6,390 bases of DNA, from assembly GCA_946885425.1 (NCBI GenBank), contig CAMPGJ010000065.1, positions 1 through 6,390 on the forward strand, read 5' to 3'. The DNA comes from an uncultured bacterium (GTDB lineage: Bacteria; Patescibacteria; Microgenomatia; Levybacterales; UBA12049). Made by a program: the position numbers and the translations under genes. Under the pieces are notes generated by a model. That model was not told the origin of the DNA, ran no database searches, and saw only the letters and a program-made list of their open reading frames with translations. This document shows positions 1 to 6,334 of this stretch, piece by piece (position 1 is the stretch's first letter; each line of letters begins with the position of its first letter).

Positions 1-1324
1 AAGCTACGCTTTTATACACCTCATCCAATGTTTTTGCAATGCTCTTCCAACTATACTTCTCCTCAATAAGCTTCCGACCATTCACCGCGATTTTCTCATA
101 AACCTCTTCATTTTGCAAAACATGGAGCGTCTTTTTAGCCAATTCCTCTGCAGTATTTCCAACCATAAGATGTTCACCATCTTTCGCAGAAATTGCAGAA
201 GCAGACATTTGCATAGTCACTACAGGCGTACCACATGCCATTGATTCAAGGATTTTATAACTCGTCCCCCCTCCTACTCTGATAGGTGCAAGTAAGACAG
301 AGGCCTCCTGAAAAATTTCAGGCGTTTCTTTAGAAGAACTCTCCACATCAAACAAAACTTCCGGATCATCCGTTAAACTTAGAATTGAACTAGGAATTTC
401 TCTAGCAACTATCCAAAGCTTCACACCCCCGTCATTCTGGCCGCGTCCAGAATCGCTCTCATTACTGCGGTAAGAGATTCTGGACAAGCCAGAATGACGA
501 TCCAACTGTTCTTTTATCTTCGGAAAAATATCCTGAATGATAAATTTCACCGAATCCTGATTCTGTATCCATTTAAAATCCCCAATGAATAATATTTTCC
601 TGATTCCTGATTCCTGATTCCTGATTCCTGACTTCAAAGAAAACTTTTCAACATCCACTCCATTAGCAACAATTTTTGCATCAAATCCAGCAGCTTCCAT
701 CACCTTTCTATCCTCTTCTGACACTGCTACCAACGATGTGGATTGCTTCCAACATTCCTCTTCCTCCCGCCTAATTTTCGCAATATCCAATGACAGCAGA
801 GGCCGCAAAGGAGCAGGCGCCCGGTCCACAAACTTTTTATAAACCTGATACTCAATATTATGCTCCACCAAAACAATCGGTATATCATCCTGTAAGGAGC
901 TCGAGCGACTGGTAGGATCTCCTGAGGGGATTCTATCGCTTCGCTCCAGAATGACACGAGGCAAGTTCTGCATCACATAGAACGTCTCAACATGGATAAG
1001 ATCAAATAAATTATTTTCCAACTCTTCCCGTATCTTTTTCTGCATCAAAGGATGCGTATGCCCTGTTACCAAAAATGAATGAGGAGAGAGAGTAGCCTTA
1101 GCAATATTTTTCAGACTCCATTGTTTACGCCGACCAACGGTTACAACCTTTTTACATATCTGCTCAACTGCGGAGACATCTGCCTCCGTCTGATTCGGCC
1201 TTTTTTCACAAACAAGCGTGATGTCGTGCTTTTCTGATAATTCTCTAATGAGGTTGTACAACCGCACATGTCCCCCAGAATGCAAGGGATATGGAAGATA
1301 AGATGAAACAACTAAAATCCTCAT
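1..1324 (-). CDS. GT4-family glycosyltransferase (GT-B fold), C-terminus beyond window
   Basis: This is a soluble or membrane-associated glycosyltransferase of the GT4 (group 1) type, which would transfer a sugar from a nucleotide-sugar donor to a glycan or lipid-linked acceptor in the cytoplasm. I translated 441 residues with no stop before position 1, so the 3' end is missing. The start MRILVVSSYLPYP is the usual first beta strand of the family. The N-terminal domain has a GGH loop (residues 17-19) and an EHNIEY motif (154-159). NGVD (221-224) leads into the C-terminal nucleotide-binding domain, with IGDFKW at 247-252 and GGGTSYKILESMACGTPVV at 351-369. E360 matches the second glutamate of the family's E-x7-E region; the first position is glycine, as in many GGGT-type relatives. 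Three repeat-derived stretches (residues about 124-147, 232-243 and 276-299) interrupt the domains. Removing them gives a more usual GT4 length. No Shine-Dalgarno is visible before the ATG. The donor and acceptor sugars cannot be told. Confidence 0.93.
   Translation of the reverse strand, partial: MRILVVSSYLPYPLHSGGHVRLYNLIRELSEKHDITLVCEKRPNQTEADVSAVEQICKKVVTVGRRKQWSLKNIAKATLSPHSFLVTGHTHPLMQKKIREELENNLFDLIHVETFYVMQNLPRVILERSDRIPSGDPTSRSSSLQDDIPIVLVEHNIEYQVYKKFVDRAPAPLRPLLSLDIAKIRREEEECWKQSTSLVAVSEEDRKVMEAAGFDAKIVANGVDVEKFSLKSGIRNQESGIRKILFIGDFKWIQNQDSVKFIIQDIFPKIKEQLDRHSGLSRISYRSNESDSGRGQNDGGVKLWIVAREIPSSILSLTDDPEVLFDVESSSKETPEIFQEASVLLAPIRVGGGTSYKILESMACGTPVVTMQMSASAISAKDGEHLMVGNTAEELAKKTLHVLQNEEVYEKIAVNGRKLIEEKYSWKSIAKTLDEVYKSVA
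430..499. repeat. In-frame palindromic element A (about 70 bp) inside the GT4 gene
   Basis: The outer ends CGTCATTCTGGC and GCCAGAATGACG are exact reverse complements. After a short mismatched stretch, the inner parts TCCAGAATC and GATTCTGGA also pair, so the two arms match over about 21 of 24 bases around a centre of roughly 21 bases. In the minus-strand frame the element encodes residues 276-299 (from RHSGLSRIS to GRGQNDG) without a stop. This peptide is polar, low in hydrophobics and unlike the flanking GT4 sequence. It falls between the helix after IGDFKW and the following strand KLWIVA, where a surface loop is expected. I see no target-site duplication. Confidence 0.85.
597..631. repeat. 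Heptanucleotide tandem repeat, 5 copies of TTCCTGA, in the GT4 coding region
   Basis: Five perfect contiguous copies of TTCCTGA lie at 597-603, 604-610, 611-617, 618-624 and 625-631. Read on the minus strand they encode residues 232-243 (SGIRNQESGIRK). Three units make 21 bases, so the peptide period is seven residues. The array sits between the NGVD motif and the IGDFKW strand, that is, in the linker between the two GT-B domains. Gain or loss of one unit would shift the frame and truncate the protein. Gain or loss of three units would change only the linker length. Confidence 0.95.
884..955. repeat. In-frame palindromic element B (about 71 bp) inside the GT4 gene
   Basis: The left end TCATCCTG (885-892) pairs with CAGAATGA (947-954) with one mismatch. 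Further in, GAGCGACTGGTAGGATCTCC on one arm resembles GAGCGAAGCGATAGAATCCC on the reverse complement of the other. This gives an imperfect palindrome about 71 bases long. On the minus strand it encodes residues 124-147 (from VILERSDRIPSGD to SSSLQDD) without a stop. Flanking GT4 sequence (IHVETFYVMQNLP before, IPIVLVEHNIEY after) would join smoothly if the peptide were removed, which supports a later insertion. It is more diverged than the element at 430-499, so it may be older. Confidence 0.75.
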
Positions 1325-1445
1325 AGTTTGCGTAGTTCTGCGTCAGGTCACCAGTCGGAGCCTGACTGCCAGGTATAGTATTGTACCTGGCGTTTAAGTT
1401 CTGATTAGTTCTGCGAACTACTCTATTGTATCAGATTTCTAGAAG
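1325..1445. other. Intergenic spacer with several small inverted repeats
   Basis: This 121-base gap separates the stop of the GT-C gene from the start of the GT4 gene. No ORF was found in it. It holds three small hairpin candidates: GTCAGG/CCTGAC (1342-1347 with 1361-1366), GCCAGGTA/TACCTGGC (1368-1375 with 1384-1391) and TAGTTC/GAACTA (1406-1411 with 1415-1420, loop of 3). TAGTTCTGCG occurs twice as a direct repeat at 1333-1342 and 1406-1415. The outer ends TAGTTTGC (1324-1331) and GCGAACTA (1413-1420) are inverted repeats with one mismatch, so the whole of 1324-1420 may be one composite palindromic element. No T-run follows any stem on either strand, so I do not call a terminator. Confidence 0.7.
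1368..1391. repeat. Perfect 8-bp inverted repeat GCCAGGTA/TACCTGGC
   Basis: The arms 1368-1375 and 1384-1391 are exact reverse complements separated by 8 bases. It is the strongest stem in the spacer upstream of the GT4 gene and would form a hairpin in the transcript if the three genes are read as one operon. No U-tract follows it in the minus-strand direction, where the next bases are AGTCAGG. A processing site, an attenuator or a remnant of a repeat element are all possible. Confidence 0.6.
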
Positions 1446-2990
1446 CTAGGGTTTTATATGCAGATTGAAGATGACATATTCAGGAGTCCTGGCGACGACC
1501 TTGTAGTCTTTTGCAAATACCATATCCTGTTCAGTTGGATTGACCAATACTAAATAATCCGCTCCTATCTCCACCATTTTTGGCATGTCATATTGAAAAC
1601 TTGGCCAGCCTTTTCGTTTGGTCTGATAAAGAAATGACGTATCTCCCGTATAATTTGCTATAACTTTGGCATCCTTAGGAGTTAACCGGTCAACTGCCTC
1701 TCCCGCTACAACAATTGAACGATTATTAATATTGAAATAATCCTTTACCTGATTCCAGCTGAGATAAAACATCCCGACCAGACAGACTACTAACAAAATT
1801 GGTCCAAATGGTATTCCAGACTTGAAGACTTTCGACTTGAAGACTTGAAGACTTAATAAATAGCTACTTCCCAATGCAAAGAAAATTGAGAGACTTGGCA
1901 TAATCAAAATCTGATAATAATCGTGCTGTACATTTCCTGTCGCAAAAACGCAAACATACAAAATTGAACTAACGGGGAAAGACAATAAAAATGCCCATTC
2001 TTTCATCTTTTTCAGCTGAACAAAACTCAAAGCTAACAGTACTACACCCAGGTACCCACTAATCAATTTCGTCAGTCTTTCATACCCAATCCACCGAAAG
2101 AAGGAAGGCCGGAAACGGATACCGTTACCATTGAATAGCCAATCATTTGCCGGAATACCTGCAGGATATTGTGTCATCCACTGTCTCCACCAGACAAGCG
2201 GGGCAACCGAAACAGCAACAAAAACCCACAAAGGCCACTGCAGCAACAACTTCCATCCCCACCGCTTATACGCGAGCACAACCATAGGCAACGTAAAGAA
2301 AAGTGCATAAGGCTTAAGAAGGAACGCCGAAGCAGTAAACAATATTGATAAAACAAAGAATAGTACTCCGTCATTGCGAGCGAAGAATGAGCGCGGCAAT
2401 CTCTTTTTTAGACTGGATTGCTTCGTCGCTTCACTCCTCGCAATGACGTTTAGGTAGAGATCGAAAAAATAAATCCCCCCAAGCGAAGCCATCACCATTG
2501 AGGTATCCGGAAGAATCGTCCTTCCATAAAAAATATTGTATGGAATGAATGAATAAAAAAACGCCGTCCACAAACCTAACTTCTTATTGCTATGTCGTGA
2601 AACAATAAGATATAAAAAGAGTGCCGCCAGCACAGAAGAAAAAATACTTACCAATCTTCCCCATTGTTCCAGGGTCAACACACCAAAAACCTGATACAAC
2701 CCAGCCTGTGCTACATTATAAATTGGAAACTCCACAAACCGATATCCTTCCGGGTTTTCTTTCCCTGAAGGGATATTAGAAAGATCATCAAACCGGGGAT
2801 GGAGCAGGTCATACCCCTGCCAGCCGGCAGGCAAGGCATGCTCCACAAAATTCCGGGAAACCGCCGAAGTATCCGCCTGCCGCCAACTATGCCAATCCGC
2901 AATAGGACTATCAAAGCGATACAACCGGAACACAAACCCGAGGAGGAGAATTAAGGATAAAATAATGACCGTTATTCTGTTACTGTTCAT
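1446..2990 (-). CDS. GT-C fold glycosyltransferase, GT39/ArnT-like integral membrane protein
   Basis: The 514-residue product is a polytopic membrane enzyme of the GT-C type that would use a polyprenyl-phosphate sugar on the outer face of the cytoplasmic membrane. The first membrane helix (about 6-22) is followed by an outward loop with DWHSWRQADT (32-41), the acidic region expected for the catalytic site. GYRFVEFPIYN (82-92) follows with E87, then GRTILPD (156-162) and GNVQHDYYQI (352-361), all recognisable landmarks of this family. About ten further hydrophobic segments lie between residue 110 and 411, and a small soluble tail spans about 412-514. The ATG at 2990 is followed directly by a normal N-terminus; no clear Shine-Dalgarno precedes it. 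The gene starts 38 bases after the upstream stop, which suggests cotranscription. Residues 181-208 come from a palindromic element and 379-391 from a tandem repeat, both probably in cytoplasmic loops. The sugar donor and acceptor cannot be told. Confidence 0.9.
   Translation of the reverse strand: MNSNRITVIILSLILLLGFVFRLYRFDSPIADWHSWRQADTSAVSRNFVEHALPAGWQGYDLLHPRFDDLSNIPSGKENPEGYRFVEFPIYNVAQAGLYQVFGVLTLEQWGRLVSIFSSVLAALFLYLIVSRHSNKKLGLWTAFFYSFIPYNIFYGRTILPDTSMVMASLGGIYFFDLYLNVIARSEATKQSSLKKRLPRSFFARNDGVLFFVLSILFTASAFLLKPYALFFTLPMVVLAYKRWGWKLLLQWPLWVFVAVSVAPLVWWRQWMTQYPAGIPANDWLFNGNGIRFRPSFFRWIGYERLTKLISGYLGVVLLALSFVQLKKMKEWAFLLSFPVSSILYVCVFATGNVQHDYYQILIMPSLSIFFALGSSYLLSLQVFKSKVFKSGIPFGPILLVVCLVGMFYLSWNQVKDYFNINNRSIVVAGEAVDRLTPKDAKVIANYTGDTSFLYQTKRKGWPSFQYDMPKMVEIGADYLVLVNPTEQDMVFAKDYKVVARTPEYVIFNLHIKP
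1819..1854. repeat. Imperfect octanucleotide tandem repeat (unit GACTTGAA) in the GT-C gene
   Basis: GACTTGAA occurs at 1819-1826, 1834-1841 and 1842-1849, with a degenerate 7-base unit (GACTTTC) at 1827-1833 and a partial unit GACTT at 1850-1854. The 36 bases equal 12 codons and encode, on the minus strand, SLQVFKSKVFKSG (about residues 379-391). This lysine-rich peptide lies in a short loop between two predicted membrane helices. The 7-base unit brings the total to a multiple of three, so the frame survives. Confidence 0.85.
2369..2448. repeat. In-frame palindromic element C (80 bp) inside the GT-C gene
   Basis: The terminal 12 bases CGTCATTGCGAG (2369-2380) and CTCGCAATGACG (2437-2448) are perfect reverse complements. 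The inner arms are related but diverged (GGCAATCTC on one side, GATTGCTTCG on the other). In the minus frame it encodes NVIARSEATKQS at residues 181-192 and continues to FFARNDG at 202-208, with no stop. The ARSEATKQS peptide is familiar from repeat sequences translated in many unrelated bacterial genomes. The insert separates helix ...GGIYFFDLYL from helix VLFFVLSILF and adds about seven basic residues, as expected for a cytoplasmic loop. Confidence 0.9.
2814..2836. repeat. Short GC-rich imperfect palindrome (CCTGCC...GGCAGG type) in the GT-C gene
   Basis: CCTGCCAGCCGGCAGGCAAGG is centred on GCCGGC (2823-2828) and stands out as GC-rich in an AT-richer gene. On the minus strand it encodes ALPAGWQGY (residues 52-60), close to the LPAGRQG peptide often produced where this class of short palindrome lies in a reading frame. 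It sits in the first large outward loop, a few residues before the EFP motif. It could be ordinary coding sequence, since no inserted length can be shown without homologues. Confidence 0.4.
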
Positions 2991-2996
2991 TCTTTG

Positions 2997-3030
2997 TAAA
3001 TGGAAAATGGTAAATGGCCAATGGAAAATT
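2997..3030. repeat. Degenerate heptanucleotide repeat (NNAATGG) filling the gap between the two membrane-protein genes
   Basis: Units TAAATGG (2997-3003), AAAATGG (3004-3010), TAAATGG (3011-3017) and CCAATGG (3018-3024) run in tandem and are followed by AAAATT. The array occupies most of the 38-base intergenic gap and touches the TAA stop of the upstream gene (3029-3031). It ends about 6 bases before the start codon at 2990, so it occupies the position where a ribosome binding site would lie. On the minus strand it reads CCATTTA/CCATTTT and contains no purine-rich Shine-Dalgarno. Confidence 0.8.
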
Positions 3031-6000
3031 ATTGCTGCAGAGTCTGCGGCAGTGGTTTTCTTTTCTCCGTCACTTTCCCGTCTTCATCAAAGACGAATAC
3101 CTTCTGGCTCTTCGGGTCTGAGACCATATTAAGCGCAGCATCAACTGATTGCATTTGGTGGACATGGATATTTGGATTTTCAAAAGTGAACCAGAGCGCG
3201 TCAGCAAGCCCTACAGGGAATACCCATGCGTCACCCTGACGAACAGGTACATTCACAAAATACAAATCAACAGGCCCCTTGGACCAATCGTTTGAATACA
3301 GCCCTTCAATAGATATAAATAGCTTGTTCACTTTTTCTCCAGCTCCCTTCCAATCACCATGCAGCTGCTGCACCTGGATAATATTGAGGAGGAAGAAGAT
3401 ACCAACTAATACCGCCATAATACCCATGGCTACATCCCGCCCGCTGCTCGCTAGATACCCATACGCTTTTCTGGCAAAAAGAGCCAGAAGAATAACAAAA
3501 CCGAAAGAAAATAAATAATCATATCGGGAAGCGATATTTCCTAATCCCAAGAATGGAAGGAGAGAGATGAGCATGAATCCTTTTGCGAAGAGAATAATTC
3601 TCTTATCTTCTTTATCAAATTTCTTAAACCACCGATACGCCATAATACCCACCCCCACCATAATAAGCAGCAGCACCGCAACGAGTAAAACATGCTCTCT
3701 GGAATAATCTCTCATTTTTGAGTAGAGCGACAGAGACATCGGGCCAAAAGAGGAAAGCATAGTATATCCTATTGCATTACCCACGATATTAAAAGGAAGT
3801 TTCAATAAATTATAACTATAGTCACCACCAGTCCAGTGACTATGAGAAAAGAAACGAGCCATAAGATAGATAACTATCGGAGAAAACAAAAGGCCAAAAT
3901 ACAACTGCTTTGCCCGTAACTTTGTGAAGAATGATCCCTCATTCGTCCAGACATACAACAGCATCAATAGAGGAGCAACTACTCCCAACTCATGGAACAT
4001 CAAGCTTGCAAATGTTGCAAGGAGAGAAGCTGCAAAATATCCACTATGCTTTTTCTCTCTCCATTGAATAAATAACAATAAGCTAAGAAGAACAAATAAA
4101 CCACTAACGATATGTCCTACTGATGATATCCAAAAGATCGTCTCCGAATACCCGCTTATACCCGCAAATAGAAATGCGGCAAGAGCAGCAAGCCCAACAT
4201 TCTTCACTATCTTCTTAGCAAGCAAGAAGACAAGCGCAACAACAATGATATGAAGTATCAATGATCCCACATGATAAGCAAAAGGATTAAGCCAGAAGGC
4301 TGAATACATCATTAAGAAATAAATCTTTGTTCCAGGTCTATAGAAGAATCCATCAGATTGGGTAAAATATTGAGGGATACTATGTAGTCCGTTACTTGTT
4401 GCAGCCCATTTGAGCCAGGAGAAATCATCAGCCACAAAGAAATTACTGAGCATAGGAGAGAATAGAACAAGACAGGCAATAGCGAGATAGATAATAATTG
4501 CATATGTTGATGTTGCTGCTTTTCTGAGCTCATCATAAAAAACAAACTGCTTTATCTGATAGCTATGCAAAATACCTAATGTTATTCCCATAAGAAGCCA
4601 GAGGTAAAAAGCAACTTTAGATGCCTCAAAAACATCGATCAATGTGGCATTTAGAGCCAAGCCAATAACACCGGCAAAAAATCCAATAACAAAGCTCCGT
4701 ACAACAGGAGAATCAACATGCGGCAAAATCCTGACCATATAGATGCCGGCAGTTAAGAAAATAAGCAGGAAAGAGATCATTCCCAAAGCACCCACTTCAC
4801 CCAGTATCCGGAGATAATTATTATCAATCGCCAGACTTATTGAAGAATACCCACTACCTAAAAAGACATTTCTTCTAAACGCTTCTATAGCATGCGGCCA
4901 TTCTCCCTGATATCTTGTCGTTAGTGACAAATCATACGCTGAAGCTTTCTTTACCAAAAAATCTCCCTGAAACATCTGTATTTCAGATACATTATCACTT
5001 TCATTTTCACCTTTTCGCTGATAGAAGAATTCACTCAAGCGCATTTTGACTGGAGAGAGGGCGAGATTGGCATATCCGGTTCCCTGCGTCAAACTCTCGC
5101 CAGTCGATGCATTTGGCTGGACCAGCTGCACACTTTTCGGAGGAAGTACAGAATAAGGGACTACTCCTGATACTGTAGCGATATAAGCGTTTGCTTGCGA
5201 AAGGTTCATGAGATACCGCAAATCTTCTGCAGAATTAGTCGCTGAGGGAGTTCCACCCAGAGGTTGCTGCGTAGCCGGACTTTGCAAAGCAGGGTTCTGT
5301 ATAGGATCTGACAGAGTGCCTGGCTTTACTACATCTGCATCTATATCACCTCTACTCTTAAATTCTCTCAAGCGTACAATTTTATCCTGAAAATCTACAG
5401 GTGTTACTTCCTTTATATTCCCCAGCGCTTCTCCTGTCTGAGCATCGACCAAGACATCAATCTCTTTAACAGTATTGCCATACCGGTCCAGGAGGCTGGA
5501 TGAAAAATTAAAGAAAAGGAACGAGAGGACAAGTACAACGATGGGAAGAGAAAAAAGGACCAATTTCCTTTTATAGAAGAAAACGACTCCGGCAAGAGAA
5601 AGGAGCAGTACAAAAAATGAGACCCGTGACACAGTCCAGAAAAGAACAACAAATCCCAATCCAACAGTACCCAGGAAAAATAGTTTTATTAACCAATTAC
5701 GGATTCCAAATAAGAGGCTAACCAGGATAGGGATAACCAAAACGAGGTATGCTGCCAAATCATAGTGTCCGCCAAAGGTCGAGGGAATTCGTGATAAAGC
5801 AGACAGATGAATAGGTGCGCCTTTAGCGAACTCTTCATTCATGGTTAAGTATGCCGGGAAAGAAAGATAACGCTGTCCAAGTCCATAGAGTGATACTCCC
5901 AAGAGAGTCAGCGCAAGTACAGCAATGACATAAGGCAGAACCCGTTTCTTATCCTTCATTGCCGCATATGCGATAAAAAACAAACTCAAATATTCAACTC

Positions 6001-6334
6001 TACGTAGTAAACTCATGAATGCCAAATTTGGAAACACATTGGGAAGGTCAGGGAAAATAAGAAGAATACCATGGATAGTCGACAATGCTCCCACTATCCA
6101 AAACAGCAGTATGGGCATCGTGAGCGGCGTTTTTAAATTAATTTTTTTACGGACTAGAAATGCGATCCAGACGAGGAGAGCAGAGAAAACAACAAAATCT
6201 TCAGCCCGAATATATACCCAAGTATTAACTACGTCCAAAAGCGGTTTCTTGGGATAAAGCGGAATAAAAGCTAACAAAAAAAGAACAATAAGAAAAAGAA
6301 CATTATGAGAAACCCAATTAAATATTTTTTTCAT
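3029..6334 (-). CDS. Two-domain membrane protein: O-antigen polymerase/ligase-like (Wzy/WaaL) fused to GT-C glycosyltransferase-like domain
   Basis: The 1101-residue product has about twice the length of either parent family. Residues 1-592 look like an O-antigen polymerase/ligase (Wzy_C type): about nine membrane helices up to residue 274, with SRIPSTFGGHYDLAAYL (181-197) and WTVSRVSFF (233-241), then a large outward loop of about 275-505 with a Pro/Gln/Ser-rich stretch near 335-368. FLGSGYSSISLAIDNNYLRI (491-510) and E513-G514 precede three closing helices. A short basic linker (about 593-608, DELRKAAT) leads to a second domain with a new first helix (609-629), FVADDFSWLKWA (633-644, acidic pair 636-637), FYRPGTKIYF (664-673), HVGSLILHI (688-696), ETIFWISSVGH (731-741), HELG (781-784) and SRYDYLFSFGF (936-946), as in GT-C enzymes. 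A soluble tail spans about 985-1101. No Met with a ribosome site precedes the second domain's first helix, so a true fusion is favoured. The start MKKIFNW is supported by a TAA in frame at 6359-6361. Polymerase, ligase or protein O-glycosylation roles are all possible. Confidence 0.88.
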   Translation of the reverse strand: MKKIFNWVSHNVLFLIVLFLLAFIPLYPKKPLLDVVNTWVYIRAEDFVVFSALLVWIAFLVRKKINLKTPLTMPILLFWIVGALSTIHGILLIFPDLPNVFPNLAFMSLLRRVEYLSLFFIAYAAMKDKKRVLPYVIAVLALTLLGVSLYGLGQRYLSFPAYLTMNEEFAKGAPIHLSALSRIPSTFGGHYDLAAYLVLVIPILVSLLFGIRNWLIKLFFLGTVGLGFVVLFWTVSRVSFFVLLLSLAGVVFFYKRKLVLFSLPIVVLVLSFLFFNFSSSLLDRYGNTVKEIDVLVDAQTGEALGNIKEVTPVDFQDKIVRLREFKSRGDIDADVVKPGTLSDPIQNPALQSPATQQPLGGTPSATNSAEDLRYLMNLSQANAYIATVSGVVPYSVLPPKSVQLVQPNASTGESLTQGTGYANLALSPVKMRLSEFFYQRKGENESDNVSEIQMFQGDFLVKKASAYDLSLTTRYQGEWPHAIEAFRRNVFLGSGYSSISLAIDNNYLRILGEVGALGMISFLLIFLTAGIYMVRILPHVDSPVVRSFVIGFFAGVIGLALNATLIDVFEASKVAFYLWLLMGITLGILHSYQIKQFVFYDELRKAATSTYAIIIYLAIACLVLFSPMLSNFFVADDFSWLKWAATSNGLHSIPQYFTQSDGFFYRPGTKIYFLMMYSAFWLNPFAYHVGSLILHIIVVALVFLLAKKIVKNVGLAALAAFLFAGISGYSETIFWISSVGHIVSGLFVLLSLLLFIQWREKKHSGYFAASLLATFASLMFHELGVVAPLLMLLYVWTNEGSFFTKLRAKQLYFGLLFSPIVIYLMARFFSHSHWTGGDYSYNLLKLPFNIVGNAIGYTMLSSFGPMSLSLYSKMRDYSREHVLLVAVLLLIMVGVGIMAYRWFKKFDKEDKRIILFAKGFMLISLLPFLGLGNIASRYDYLFSFGFVILLALFARKAYGYLASSGRDVAMGIMAVLVGIFFLLNIIQVQQLHGDWKGAGEKVNKLFISIEGLYSNDWSKGPVDLYFVNVPVRQGDAWVFPVGLADALWFTFENPNIHVHQMQSVDAALNMVSDPKSQKVFVFDEDGKVTEKRKPLPQTLQQ

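Noticed and set aside
597..631. CRISPR array
   Set aside because: The units are contiguous 7-mers without spacers; none of the other repeats here has spacers of regular length either.
727..957. Open frame of 76 codons on the minus strand
   Set aside because: It overlaps the GT4 gene in another frame, and that gene has continuous GT4 motifs through the same stretch.
1368..1391. Hairpin as a rho-independent terminator
   Set aside because: The stem is only 8 bp and no T-run follows it on either strand.
1422..1431. TACAAT on the minus strand as a -10 promoter element for the GT4 gene
   Set aside because: No -35-like hexamer lies 16-18 bases upstream, and a single hexamer in AT-rich DNA is not enough.
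2174..2374. Open frame of 66 codons on the minus strand in another frame
   Set aside because: It lies wholly within the GT-C gene, which shows clear family motifs and membrane helices; its own translation resembles no protein.
2761..2773. TCCCTGAAGGGA as a further palindromic insertion
   Set aside because: It is too short, its centre is imperfect, and the encoded loop could be ordinary family sequence.
4453..4561. Separate start for the GT-C half of the fusion protein (ATG at codon 628)
   Set aside because: That Met lies after the domain's first helix, no Shine-Dalgarno precedes it, and the frame is open through the linker.
5208..5390. Small plus-strand open frame
   Set aside because: It is antisense to the large outward loop of the fusion protein and has no ribosome site or recognisable domain.
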